From Diabrotica undecimpunctata (lineage: Eukaryota > Arthropoda > Insecta > Coleoptera > Chrysomelidae), in the NCBI RefSeq assembly GCF_040954645.1, contig NC_092813.1:18173235-18237234 (forward strand): a stretch of 64,000 bases of DNA, in the 5' to 3' direction. A program made the position numbers and the translations under genes. The notes under the pieces are model-generated. The model saw only the letters and a program-made list of their open reading frames with translations. It was not told the origin of the DNA and did no database searches. Of this stretch, positions 32,021 through 42,208 are shown piece after piece. Within the stretch, counting starts at the first letter, position 1; each line of letters opens with the position of its first letter.

Positions 32021-32479
32021 TAGGATGAGGGTCTTTATTGAATGCGGAGTCAACACTTGTACAGTACTTGTAAAACCTGTTCAGCAACGGAAAAAATTAT
32101 TTCACAGTTTAGTTAAAAAGGACCAATGAACATGAATAATAAAGACATAACTGAAAAAGAACTGCAAAAAACCTGCATAATCTTAGTAAATATGTATTTG
32201 CGGTTGCCTAGCATATTTTTAATAAATTTTATAAATTATTTTTGAACAAGTTTTGATATTAATTCTTTTTTATTTTTTAAAAATATATACTTATTCATTC
32301 ACCTGTTTTATTAACTTGTCTCAGCTATTATTAGTTGGCTACACCGTACTGATGACGACCAATGAGTCAGAAATACGTATTTACAAAAGATTTCTATTAT
32401 TGTCCATCTTTCTATTGCATATCCTTCTTTTTATGGATTATTTCCGGTTAATATATTCCCTATAATAAGGTTTAACTTA
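32021..32479. other. No gene recognised
   Basis: AT-rich DNA with one 70-codon hydrophobic frame that I consider chance. Confidence 0.5.
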
Positions 32480-32930
32480 TCTTCCTGCCTAAAACTTTGC
32501 CCTATAGATACTCACAGACAGCTGGTAAATGGTAATCTAGCAAAACGTTTTAGTGATAAGATCAACAAATTTTGAGTAAATTATATCCTATATATAACTG
32601 AGTCTTCTATATACCTGAATTTCTTTTCGTGTTTGTTAATCTTTCAGCTCTACTTTTAACTTAAATCTTTGATGTAAATCTTTGGTAGTATTTGTTGCAC
32701 CATCAGGTTGTCACGTTGGACACAATACATGGAAAAGTTTTGTGTTTTATTATGTTTGATAACTGAAAATTTATACCTTATTTAAGGCACTTTTATTTTA
32801 TTTCAGCATTAATAATATTAAATAAAACAAGTTTCAATTTGTTTTTCTTCCTAGATTAAAACTCTGACCCTATAGATGTTCACATACAGCTGGTAAATGG
32901 TATTCTAGAAAAAATCCTCAATTATAATCT
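32480..32930 (-). repeat. Diverged fragments of the satellite B segment (LINE 5' region)
   Basis: Near 32,490-32,545 and 32,780-32,920 the sequence CCCTATAGATnYTCACAnACAGCTGGTAAATGG and its AATAATATTAAATAAAACAAG neighbour are shared with the 692-bp monomers downstream. These are the oldest-looking relatives of the array in the window. Confidence 0.7.
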
Positions 32931-32984
32931 CATTCAATTTATTTATTTTTACTTATTTATTTATAATTTATTTGTTATCACTTT

Positions 32985-33235
32985 GGTTGTTAATTTTACT
33001 GTTGTGTTTAATAAATTAATTTCTTTGAAATTTTCCTGGTCCGATTTGCCGCCCTTTTTGAAGAGAGGTATTAGGATGCTTAATCTCCATTCTTGGAAAA
33101 TTCTGTTTTGTTCTATTTTTTTTGGAAAAGTTTTAATACTTATTTGGTCAGATCTGCTCCTCCGTATTTTAGAAATTTGTTCGGTATTATGTCCTCTCCT
33201 GGTGATTTTCTATTTTTTTGTTTTGTTGTGTTTGA
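32985..33235 (-). pseudogene. RTE-like LINE fragment: start of the reverse transcriptase
   Basis: On the minus strand the blocks KSPGED, IPNKF, GGADLTK-like text and KKGRQIGPGKFQRN correspond to the KNRKSPGEDGIPxELLKYGG and KKGDRxxxxNYRGI blocks of RTE-like RTs, with frameshifts. It continues leftward from the B segment at 33,236-33,690, so it is part of a LINE copy truncated near 32,985. Confidence 0.7.
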
Positions 33236-33925
33236 AAATTAGAAATTATTATGATGAAATATTTGGTGGTTTAATTGAAGTGGTCATAGAACTAGTTCAT
33301 AACAATATTGTTGCTTGTTTCTAAAACATACTTTTCTGATTTTGTATAAACCTATTTTAGGCATTTTCTTATTATTTCGTCATTAATAATATTAATTAAA
33401 ACAAGTTTCAATTTGTCCTTCTTCCTAAATTAAAAATCTGACCCTACAGATGCTTACAGACAGCTAATAAATGGTATTCTAGAAAAAAACTTCAGTTAGC
33501 AGCCAGTCGCCGGCGCTCGGTCCACAGCGACATTCGACGCCTAAATGTGTCAGTAGAAACCTAAGACTGGTAAACACTGAATCTTTCTTTTGGAATATCA
33601 GTTATCTCGGCTCTTTGTGTAGTGTCTTTTTCATTTTCGAGGAAAATAAATTCTTCTATCTTAAGATAAATTTAAAAATATTACATGGAATTTAAATGGT
33701 TTTGTGTTTTGGTCTTCTTCTCTTTTTTTTTCTTTTCATATAGGCTCATATGACTCTGTCTGTTTTACAATGTTTCTCCACTAAAATTTTATTCCATCGT
33801 TTTCGTGGTCTTCCTACTGATCGTCTGTCTATTGGGGAACCGTCTCTTGCCGTTTTTACTACTCTATTTGTTGTCATTCGGTTTATATGATCGTTTCATT
33901 CCACTCTTCTATTTCTTAACCAGTT
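33228..33925 (-). repeat. Diverged founder-like unit of the 692-bp satellite
   Basis: The order of sequence blocks is the same as in a satellite monomer (B segment 33,236-33,690, A segment 33,690-33,925), at about the same length. Here the left side of B runs into LINE RT sequence and the right side of A runs into LINE C-terminal coding sequence instead of further monomers. It marks the junction between two head-to-tail LINE copies. Confidence 0.75.
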
Positions 33926-35385
33926 TGTGATGTTCTTCAGCTAGCAACTACGTCGTATATTTGTACTTCTAGCTCTACTTCATAGTGTTTTAGCATCAAT
34001 GTTTCTAACTTTTTTCATCTCTGCTGTTTCTAACATATTTTTGTCCTGCTTGTGTCAGGTCTTAGTACTGTCGCGTAGGTCATTATTGGTCTGATGATTC
34101 TTTTGTAAATTCTGCTTTTCGTTTCGTTCCCGATATTTTTATTTTTGTTTCGTTTAGGCAGCCTGCAGCTCTCTTTGCTGGACTTACTTGATCTTTCACT
34201 TTGATTTCGAGCTTTCCGTAGCTGTATAATGTGATGCCTAGATATATTTAAACTCGATCACTTGTTCTATTATTCGACCTCCCCCGCTCGCATTTACATC
34301 TTAGTAAATTTGCTGTTGTAACCATGCATTTTGTATTTTTTGGGAAAATTAACCTGTTAAATTTTCTGCCGGTTTTATTGCTCTGTATATAGCTCTGTTT
34401 AATAGTGTTTTAGCATCAATATTTTTAACTTTTTTCATCTCTGCTGTTTCTAACATATTTTTGTCCTGTTTGTGTCAGGTCTTGGTACTGTCGCGTAGGT
34501 CATTATTGGTCTGATGATTCTTTTGTAAATTCTGCTTTTCGTTTCGTTCCCGATATTTTAATTTTTTTATGTTGTTTCATTTAGGCAGCCTGCGGCTCTG
34601 TTTGCTGTACTTACTTGATCTTCCACTTTGATTTCGAGCTTTCCGTAGCTGTATAATGTGATGCCTAGATATATTTAAACTCGATCACTTGTTCTATTAT
34701 TCAACCTCCCCCGCTCGAATTTACATCTTAGTAAATTTGCTGTTGTAAACATGCATTTTGTATTTTTTGGGAAAATTAACCTATTAAATTTTCTGCCGGT
34801 TTTATTAAATTAATGCAGCATAAGTTATAAATCAACTTCACTTCGAAAGAGTAGTATTGTGTCATTATTTTAAGTTGTTTTTCTCCCATTTTTATCCTTT
34901 TTTAGTTCTTACTTTTTTTATTATTTCATCCATAATCATGCTGAACAATAAAGGACACAGGCAATCTCCCTGTCTTAATTAATTGCCAGCTTCAATAGGG
35001 TCGGTTAGTTCTTCTTCTACTCTTAATTTTATTGTGTTTTTTGGGTAGATATTTTTGATCGTTTTGATTATTCTTAGACGTATATCTCTGGCATTCAGTA
35101 AGTGGGTAAAGTCTCTTAATTAGACTTGGTCAAATGCCTTTGTAAGGTCCACAAAACATAGATATGGCGGTTTATAATATTCTAATGATTTCTTTTGTAC
35201 TTTCCGCATTAAAAATATAGGCATTAGGATGTTTGACGTCTCTTCCTAGGGAATTCTGTTTTGTTCTAATATTTTTTGGAATATTTTTAATAGTTGTTTG
35301 GTCAGATCTGGTCCTCCTCACTTTAGGAGTTTGTTCGGTATTATGTCCTCTCCTGGTGATTTTCTATTTTGGTGTTTTATTGTGT
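33690..35385 (-). pseudogene. RTE-like LINE copy with partial RT, lacking the catalytic box
   Basis: Read on the minus strand from 35,385: KSPGEDIIPNKLLK, RDVKHPN, KGIRPSLIKRLYPLTECQRY-like text, IKSRRRTNRPY, then LPVSFIVQHDYG where GIRQGDSLSP and FNIIMDE would be expected. The YADD box is missing. A thumb-like part follows with KFNRLIFPKNTKCM, GITLYSYGKLEIKVEDQV, RAAGCLNE, IIRPIMTYA, and finally RRVEWNDHINRMTTN, RDGSPIDRRSVGRPRKRWN near 33,800. Its 3' end is the A segment at 33,690-33,925. There are many stops and an internal duplication. Confidence 0.75.
33983..34807. repeat. Direct duplication of about 400 bp inside the RTE-like LINE
   Basis: 33,983-34,380 and 34,403-34,807 are about 95% similar (start TAGTGTTTTAGCATCAAT, end CTGCCGGTTTTATT), offset by 420 bp. 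The same LINE thumb region is present twice. Confidence 0.85.
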
Positions 35386-36765
35386 TTGAATATTAGAAAT
35401 TATTATTATGAAGTATTTGGTGGTTTAATTAAAGTGGTGTTAGAACTAGTGCATAACGATATTGTTTCTTGTTTCTCAAAAAACCTCTCTGATTTTGTAT
35501 AAACTTATTTTAGGCATTTTCTTATTATTGCGTCATTAATAATATTAAATAAAACAAGTTTCAATTTGACCTTCTTCCTAAATTAAAAATCTGGCCCTAT
35601 AGATGCTTACAGACAGCTAGTAAATGGTATTCTAGAAAAAATCTTCAGTTAGTAGCCAGTCGCCGGCGCTCGGTCCACAGCGACATTCGACGCCTAAATG
35701 TTTCAATAGAAACCTAAGACTGGTAAACACTGAATCTTTCTTTTGGAATATCAGTTATCTCGGCTCTTTGTGTAGTGTCTTTTTCATTTTCGAGAAAAAT
35801 AAAATCTTCTATCCCAAGATAAACTTGAAAATATTACATGTAAATTAAACGGTTTTGTGTTTTGCACTTCTTCTCTTTTTTTTTTCTTTTCATATAGACC
35901 TGAACCTGTCTGTTTTTCAATGTGCCTCCAGTAAGTTGTTATTCTATCGTTTTTGTGGTCTCTCTAGTGCTCGTCTTCCTATTGGGGACCGTCTCTTGCC
36001 TTCTTTACTACCCTATTTGTTGTCATTCGGCTTATATAATCGTTTCATACTACTCTTCTATTTCTTACCTAGTTATGCTTGAATATTAGAAATTATTATG
36101 ATGAAGTATTAGGTGGTTTAATTGAAGTGGTGTTAGAACTAGTGCATAACGATATTGTTTCTTGTTTCTCAAAAAACCTCTCTGATTTTGTATAAACTTA
36201 TTTTAGGCATTTTCTTATTATTGCGTCATTAATAATATCAAATAAAACAAGTTTTAATTTGACCTTCTTCCTAAATTAAAAATCTGGCCCTATAGATGCT
36301 TACAGACAGCTGGTAAATGGTATTCTAGAAAAAACCTTCCGTTAGTAGCCAGTCGCCGGCGCTCGGTCCACAGCGACATTCGACGCCTAAATGTTTCAAT
36401 AGAAACCTAAGACTGGTAAACACTGAATCTTTCTTTTGGAATATCAGTTATCTCGGCTCTTTGTGTAGTGTCTTTTTCATTTTCGAGAAAAATAAAACCT
36501 TCTATCCCAAGATAAACTTAAAAATATTACATGGAAATTAAACGGTTTTGTGTTTTGCACTTCTTCTCTCTTTTTTTTTCTTTTCATATAGACATGACCC
36601 TGTCTGTTTTTCAATGTGCCTCCAGTAAGTTGTTATTCTATCGTTTTTGTGGTCTCTCTACTGCTCGTCTTCCTATTGGGGACCGTCTCTTGCCTCCTTT
36701 ACTACCCTATTTGTTGTCATTCGGCTTATATAATCGTTTCATACTACTCTTCTATTTCTGACCTA

Positions 36766-36935
36766 GTTATGCTTGAATATTAGAAATTATTATGATGAAG
36801 TATTAGGTGGCTTAATTGAAGTGGTGTTAGAACTAGTGTATAACGATATTGTTATGCTTGAATATTAGAAATTATTATGATGAAGTATTAGGTGGCTTAA
36901 TTGAAGTGGTGTTAGAACTAGTGTATAACGATATT
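36766..36935. repeat. 85-bp tandem duplication within one monomer
   Basis: 36,766-36,850 (from GTTATGCTTGAATATTAG) is repeated at 36,851-36,935. Other monomers carry this segment once. Confidence 0.9.
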
Positions 36936-37307
36936 GTTTCTCGTTTCTCAAAAAACCTCTCTGATTTTGTATAAACTTATTTTAGGCATTTTCTTATTAT
37001 TTCGTCATTAATAATATTAAATAAAACAAGTTTCAATTTGACCTTCTTCCTAAATTAAAAATCTGGCCCTATAGATGCTTACAGACAGCTGGTAAATGGT
37101 ATTCTAGAAAAAACCTTCAGTTAGTAGCCAGTCGCCGGCGCTCGGTCCACAGCGACATTCGACGCCTAAATGTTTCAATAGAAACCTAAGACTGGTAAAC
37201 ACTGAATCTTTCTTTTGGAATATCAGTTATCTCGGCTCTTTGTGTAGTGTCTTTTTCATTTTCGAGAAAAATAAAATCTTCTATCCCAAGATAAACTTAA
37301 AAATATT

Positions 37308-37311
37308 ACAT
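37308..37311. repeat. Gypsy target site duplication, left copy
   Basis: ACAT, matching 42,894-42,897. The target is the A/B boundary (TATTACATGGAAATT) of a satellite monomer. Confidence 0.85.
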
Positions 37312-37996
37312 TGTAACGATGCTATGATCGTTTAACAGTTCGAACCGTGGGAGTGTCAATATTTGCGCATCCACTTCTACAACCTGACGGTGTAGTGGGA
37401 TTCAAACGGCTATTTAAGGCGTGTGAATAGCGGAATTAGACAGTCTTGTAGCTAGCGCTCTAGGCTCCCTGACTCGCCGGTGTAGTGAACCAGCGAGACA
37501 TTCTGGACAGAGATAGTTCCGTATTGAGGATCATACTCTGTTCCTAACCAAGCGGAACCCATCGGTATTGCGTATTGAGCATTACCGTGGATCTGCACAG
37601 AACCAACCGGGACAGAGATTTCCGTATTGAGGATCATACTCTGTCCTTAGCCAAGCGGAACCCGTCGGCATTGTGTATTGAACATTGCCGTGGGTCTGCA
37701 CAGCTAAATATTTTGTTTGCGAGCATATTCGGAGCTTTCGCTGAATTGAAGCGAAAGCGAGTATATTAGTAGTACTAATTAATTTCTTTTCTTTTATAGA
37801 CGTTTGCCGGGAAATTCATTCATCGCGGGACCCAGACGGAAACGTAGAATTCATTTTATTTTTGTTTTATAAGTATACAACGTAGGATTCCTTTTTTTTA
37901 GTTTTTATTTATTGTATATATATACTTAATAGATTTATTTTTATTTCAAACCTGTGTTTTACTGAGTCTGTCGCCCCGAAAGAGCTACCCATCACA
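37312..37996 (+). repeat. Gypsy 5' LTR
   Basis: 685 bp, TGTAACGATG...ATCACA. A TATA-like GCTATTTAAGG lies near 37,400. It holds an internal direct repeat (37,506-37,600 and 37,611-37,703). A 61-codon antisense frame in it is not a gene. Confidence 0.95.
37506..37703 (+). repeat. Imperfect 95-bp direct repeat inside the gypsy LTR
   Basis: 37,506-37,600 and 37,611-37,703 both run from GACAGAGAT to CTGCACAG and share GTATTGAGGATCATACTCTG. The same pair occurs in the 3' LTR. It could hold duplicated transcription factor sites, but this is inference. Confidence 0.9.
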
Positions 37997-37998
37997 AA

Positions 37999-38012
37999 CT
38001 GGCGCCCGAGCA
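37999..38012 (+). promoter_or_regulatory. Primer binding site of the gypsy element
   Basis: CTGGCGCCCGAGCA begins two bases after the LTR. TGGCGCCCGA is the start of the well-known lysine tRNA-type primer site, so tRNA-Lys is the likely primer. Confidence 0.75.
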
Positions 38013-38024
38013 AAAATTAATAAA

Positions 38025-39050
38025 ATGCCGACAGATAAAGACACAGACTCAGTAACAGGTACGTCGTGGATAAACCGACTTTGCAAAGAGGAATTGCAGA
38101 GCGAGGCCGTAAAATACGGCCTAGATCCCAAGGGAACCGTCGACGAATTGAGAGCACGACTCAGAACCTATTTTAAAAATCGCGAGGAAGCTACAGGAAC
38201 AATCCCAAAAGAAAAAACTTCCAAGGGAACAGAATCCGACACACTGGCCCAGGAAATTTCGGGCATTCGAAGACAATTACAGGAGTTAGCAATAACGAAA
38301 CAAATGGGGCAACCAGAATTGCTAAATCAAGTACGAAAGTGGAACACACACTTCGACAAGAAACATTCGGATGCAATAGAATTCTTAGAGAGGATAGACG
38401 AATTAAGCTTGGCCTACGAGATCGATAAACAAGATCTGCTAAAAGCATTACCAGAATTATTAGGAGACCACGCTTTGTTATGGTACAGAAACAATAACGA
38501 AAATTGGAAGTCATGGACAGATTTCAGCGAAGATTTTAAAAAAGCTTTCTATCCCAGGGGATATTTGCTACAACTAGAAGAGCAAATCCGAAACAGAAAA
38601 CAGAGACAAAACGAACCAGTAGATAGATATATCACGGAAATTCAAACATTAATCAGACGAGAAGGATCTTTTTCCAGAAACCAAGAACTTGAAAGGATAT
38701 ACAAAAATTTGTTACCAGAATATAAGCTTTACGCTCGCCGCCGGGATTTCGGAAACTTAGCCGAATTACAAGATTTAGCCCAAGAATACGAAGCTGTAGA
38801 AGACGAAAAGACCCGAGCAAATCAGATTTGCCGTGGAAACTGGAGACGCACGGACCAAGCAGAGTACGATGCGAAAACGGCATGCTTTAGATGCAAGATG
38901 CCAGGTCACAGCCGTAAAAACTGCAAAAACCCATGGAAAAAGTTTTGTTCGCGTTGCGGCAGAGAAGGGGTTTACAGCAGCGACTGCTGTTTCAGGCGTC
39001 AGGGAAACGAATTACAGACTGGAGAAACAAGGAGTCGTCCCAGTCTGTAA
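38025..39050 (+). CDS. Ty3/gypsy Gag protein
   Basis: 341 codons from ATG at 38,025, 29 bp after the LTR, to the stop at 39,050. The N-terminal 50 residues (INRLCKEELQSEAVKYGLDP then GTVDELRARLRTYF) look like a SAP-type helical motif. The centre is a retrotransposon gag domain: ALLWYRNNNENWKSWTDFSE, DFKKAFYPRGYLLQLEEQI, QNEPVDRYITEIQTLIR. Near the C-terminus a knuckle CFRCKMPGHSRKNC is followed by CSRCGREGVYSSDC, a second Cys cluster without the usual His. The 3' end overlaps pol by 118 nt. It would form the particle and bind element RNA. Confidence 0.93.
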   Translation: MPTDKDTDSVTGTSWINRLCKEELQSEAVKYGLDPKGTVDELRARLRTYFKNREEATGTIPKEKTSKGTESDTLAQEISGIRRQLQELAITKQMGQPELLNQVRKWNTHFDKKHSDAIEFLERIDELSLAYEIDKQDLLKALPELLGDHALLWYRNNNENWKSWTDFSEDFKKAFYPRGYLLQLEEQIRNRKQRQNEPVDRYITEIQTLIRREGSFSRNQELERIYKNLLPEYKLYARRRDFGNLAELQDLAQEYEAVEDEKTRANQICRGNWRRTDQAEYDAKTACFRCKMPGHSRKNCKNPWKKFCSRCGREGVYSSDCCFRRQGNELQTGETRSRPSL

Positions 39051-42000
39051 AACAAGATTCGACTCCATTCGTTTTCGCCGTTACACAGCCAGCAAGCAAT
39101 GACATTCGACTGTTCGCATCACTAAAAATAGGGCAAAGAACATACAGAGCGCTCATCGACACAGGAACTACTAAAAATTACGTCGGGGATAGAATAGCTC
39201 AGATATACAAGGACTCTCTAGATAGCTACAGCGGGAGAACAAGACTAGCAAATGGAGCGTCAATGGAGCTTAACCAGAAGTTGACAATTGAATGCGAGAT
39301 CGATAAGTTACAAACCCGACAAACATTCATAGTAATGCCAGGGTTGACGGAAGATGCCCTACTAGGAGTGGAATTCCTCAGGAACCATTCTATCGAACTT
39401 AAATTCGATAAACATACGACCGAACAATACATACAACATCAAGAAGAGACATGTAACACTTTAAAAGACTCCACTCAAAATACGGAGTTAGAAAGGTTCC
39501 TAAGAAAAGAACTAAGGGAGTTTGAGAATATAACAGGACCCACCAACTTAATAAGACACGAAATAAAATTGAAGAAAAAGTGCGATCCAGTCAAGCAGCC
39601 TTATAGGCGGCACAATCCCGCAATGCTACAGATCATCAACCAAGAAGTGGACAAGATGTTAAAAGAAGGAACCATCGAACCCTCCACAAGTGGTTGGAGT
39701 TCACCGATTGTACTAGTTAGGAAAAAGGATAACTCGTACAGATTTTGCATTGACTTTAGAAAAGTCAACGAACTATCAGATAAGGACGCATATCCGTTGC
39801 CCAGAATATCGGAAATTCTGGATAGACTTAAGGAAGCAAATTTTATATCGACCCTCGATTTGAAACAGGGATATTTTCAAATACCCCTAGAAGAAACAAG
39901 CCGCCCAGTGACAGCATTCAGCGTACCCGGAAAAGGCCATTTTCAGTTCAGAACCACCCCATTCGGACTGCATTCCGCAGGAGCCACTTTCCAACGCCTA
40001 CTGGATAAGGTAATACCTCCCGATATGGAATTCGCGTTTGCCTACTTGGATGATATCGTAGTAATATCTAAAACGCTCCAAGAGCATTTAAATCACCTAC
40101 ATGAAGTTTTCCAAAGACTGAAAGAAGCCAGATTACAGCTGAACTTCGAGAAATGCACGTTTTGCCAGTCAGAACTCAGATACTTAGGACATGTGGTTGG
40201 AGCAGAAGGAATAAAAACCGACCCGGAGAAAACCAACGCTATAACCGGACTTACAGCACCGAGAAATGTGCGTCAACTCCGCCGGTTCCTAGGAATAACA
40301 TCATGGTACCGCCGATTCATAGAGAACTATTCGACAATAGCAGGACCGCTAAACATGCTTCTGAAGAAGAAGATAAGATGGAAATGGACCGATAAGCAGG
40401 AAAACGCGTTTGAAGAGCTAAAATCAAAACTTACATCGGCCCCAGTATTAGCATGCCCCGATTTTTCGAAAACATTTTACCTGCAAACAGATGTGTCGAA
40501 CTGTGGACTTGGAGTTGCACTAACACAGAAATACGACGGCCAGGATAAAGTAATTGCATATGCTAGTCGAACCCTCACACCAGCCGAGACAAAATATTCC
40601 ACAACGGAAAAAGAATGTCTATCCATCGTGTACGGGATAAAGCAAATGAGGCCGTATATAGAAGGATACAATTTTAAGGTCATATCAGACCATCAGTCCC
40701 TCAAATGGCTGAAGAACCTTAAAAACCCGTCAGGTCGGTTAGCCAGGTGGAGTTTAGAACTGCAACAGTACGATTTCGAGGTAATATATAGAAAGGGAGT
40801 CCTTAACAAGGTAGCAGATGCTTTGTCACGACAACCACAAGAAAACCAGAGCGAAGAACCAGAGTCGGAATTATTAGCATCAGAACTGGAATCATGCAGT
40901 TGGTACGATAATTTATATAGGAATGTACTCCAGAACCCAGACGATTTCCCGGATTTACAAATATCAAACGGGAAATTATATAAACACGTTTGGAGCAGCC
41001 GTAATTTAGCCGACCCAGAGTTTAATAACCCATGGAAATTATGCGTACCAAGATATAAAAGGAAAGATATTTTGGAGGAAAATCATGACTCGACCACAGC
41101 AGGCCACTTAGGAATTGCAAAAACAATTTGCCGAATAGCGCAAAAGTACTATTGGCCTAAGATGTTTAAACAAATTGCAGACTACGTTAGAGCCTGTACG
41201 AAGTGCCTCCAATATAAACCGTCTCAAATGCAACCAGCCGGGAAAATGCAACCGTCCACTGTAGAAAAGCCTTGGCATACTGTCTCAGTTGATTTAATGG
41301 GACCATTCCCAAGATCTGCAAAAGGAAACATTTTCTTAATAGTCGTGCAAGACCGGTTTACCAAATGGGTCGTCGCCCAGCCAATAAGAGCAGCATCTAC
41401 GAACTCAATCATCGACACTCTACGATCTAAAGTAGTCATGCAATTCGGTATCCCGAAGAAAATCATCTCGGACAACGGCGCGCAATTTACAAGCGGAAAT
41501 TTTAAGGCGTTCCTAAAGTCTTATAACATAAATCACATTCTAACACCGCCGTACTCACCTCAATGCAGTCCAGTAGAACGAATGAACAAAGTACTGAAAA
41601 CGATGATAGCTACTTACGTGGAGGATAACCATAAAGACTGGGACAAATTCATACCAGAATTCTGCTACGCCATAAATTCGTCAAGACACGATTCAACAGG
41701 ATTTTCACCAGCGCTTCTTAATTTCGGAAGGGAATTAGACATAACAGAGGCAACAAATGGACAAGATATACAGGGGTATGCAGAAAACTTAAACAAGTTA
41801 GAAGCGTTAAGAGAACTAGCGAAAGTGCACATGGAACACGCTTTCGAGGACCAAAAGAAACATTACGATCTAAGACGAAGAGACTGGCAGCCACATCCAG
41901 GAGATCGAGTCATGAAAAAGGAACACCATCTATCATCAGCTAGTGCAGCTTTCACCAGCAAACTAGCGCCGAAGTACTCAGGACCATACATAGTAACGTC

Positions 42001-42106
42001 AGTAATATCACCAGTAATATTAAAACTGAAATTGGCCGATAATAGTAGCCGCAAGCAGATGACGGCGCATGTAAAAGATTTAAAACCGTGGGGAGGAAGA
42101 TTGTAA
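38933..42106 (+). CDS. Ty3/gypsy Pol: protease, RT, RNase H, integrase
   Basis: 1,057 codons in the -1 frame relative to gag, open from about 38,933 without a convincing own start, so expression by -1 frameshifting in the overlap is likely. Domains in order: protease with ALIDTGTTKNYVG (DTG codons 39,158-39,166); reverse transcriptase with FCIDFRKVNELSDKDAYPLP, STLDLKQGYFQIPL and catalytic FAYLDDIVVIS (YLDD 40,043-40,054); RNase H with LQTDVSNCGLGVALTQ, TEKECLSIVYGI and VISDHQSLKWL; integrase zinc motif (HDSTTAGHLG, CTKCLQYKP) and catalytic Asp-Asp-Glu in VSVDLMGPF, IISDNGAQFTS and SPVERMNKVLK; C-terminus ending MTAHVKDLKPWGGRL. No chromodomain or envelope seen. All key residues are present, so the copy could be active. 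Confidence 0.95.
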   Translation: MEKVLFALRQRRGLQQRLLFQASGKRITDWRNKESSQSVKQDSTPFVFAVTQPASNDIRLFASLKIGQRTYRALIDTGTTKNYVGDRIAQIYKDSLDSYSGRTRLANGASMELNQKLTIECEIDKLQTRQTFIVMPGLTEDALLGVEFLRNHSIELKFDKHTTEQYIQHQEETCNTLKDSTQNTELERFLRKELREFENITGPTNLIRHEIKLKKKCDPVKQPYRRHNPAMLQIINQEVDKMLKEGTIEPSTSGWSSPIVLVRKKDNSYRFCIDFRKVNELSDKDAYPLPRISEILDRLKEANFISTLDLKQGYFQIPLEETSRPVTAFSVPGKGHFQFRTTPFGLHSAGATFQRLLDKVIPPDMEFAFAYLDDIVVISKTLQEHLNHLHEVFQRLKEARLQLNFEKCTFCQSELRYLGHVVGAEGIKTDPEKTNAITGLTAPRNVRQLRRFLGITSWYRRFIENYSTIAGPLNMLLKKKIRWKWTDKQENAFEELKSKLTSAPVLACPDFSKTFYLQTDVSNCGLGVALTQKYDGQDKVIAYASRTLTPAETKYSTTEKECLSIVYGIKQMRPYIEGYNFKVISDHQSLKWLKNLKNPSGRLARWSLELQQYDFEVIYRKGVLNKVADALSRQPQENQSEEPESELLASELESCSWYDNLYRNVLQNPDDFPDLQISNGKLYKHVWSSRNLADPEFNNPWKLCVPRYKRKDILEENHDSTTAGHLGIAKTICRIAQKYYWPKMFKQIADYVRACTKCLQYKPSQMQPAGKMQPSTVEKPWHTVSVDLMGPFPRSAKGNIFLIVVQDRFTKWVVAQPIRAASTNSIIDTLRSKVVMQFGIPKKIISDNGAQFTSGNFKAFLKSYNINHILTPPYSPQCSPVERMNKVLKTMIATYVEDNHKDWDKFIPEFCYAINSSRHDSTGFSPALLNFGRELDITEATNGQDIQGYAENLNKLEALRELAKVHMEHAFEDQKKHYDLRRRDWQPHPGDRVMKKEHHLSSASAAFTSKLAPKYSGPYIVTSVISPVILKLKLADNSSRKQMTAHVKDLKPWGGRL

Positions 42107-42195
42107 TAAAGATACCGAGAGGGATAGATGGCATCACGAGGCTGTAGACACCATCTACACAAAAAAAAAGGTATGTTACTTTTTTTTTTTTTTTC

Positions 42196-42208
42196 AAAGA
42201 GAAGGGGG
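42196..42208 (+). promoter_or_regulatory. Polypurine tract of the gypsy element
   Basis: AAAGAGAAGGGGG directly before the 3' LTR, preceded by a run of T. Both features are typical for plus-strand priming. Confidence 0.88.

Larger units (their letters stand above)
35386..37311 (-). repeat. LINE-derived 692-bp satellite, left part of the array
   Basis: Two full monomers (from 35,386 and 36,079) and most of a third (from 36,771), the latter cut by the gypsy element at 37,311. Each monomer contains a B segment (about 460 bp: from GAATATTAGAAATTATTATG through a GC-rich core GTCGCCGGCGCTCGG to TATTACATG) and an A segment (about 230 bp: GTTTTGTGTTTTGCAC through TTCTATTTCTTACCTAGTTA). On the minus strand the A segment still reads like the LINE C-terminus (RWNDNLLEAH-like text). 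The LINE reverse transcriptase core is absent from all monomers. Confidence 0.93.

Noticed and set aside
37452..37769. Frames of 61 and 64 codons found identically in both gypsy LTRs
   Set aside because: They occur in non-coding LTR sequence across the internal direct repeat. No protein motif.
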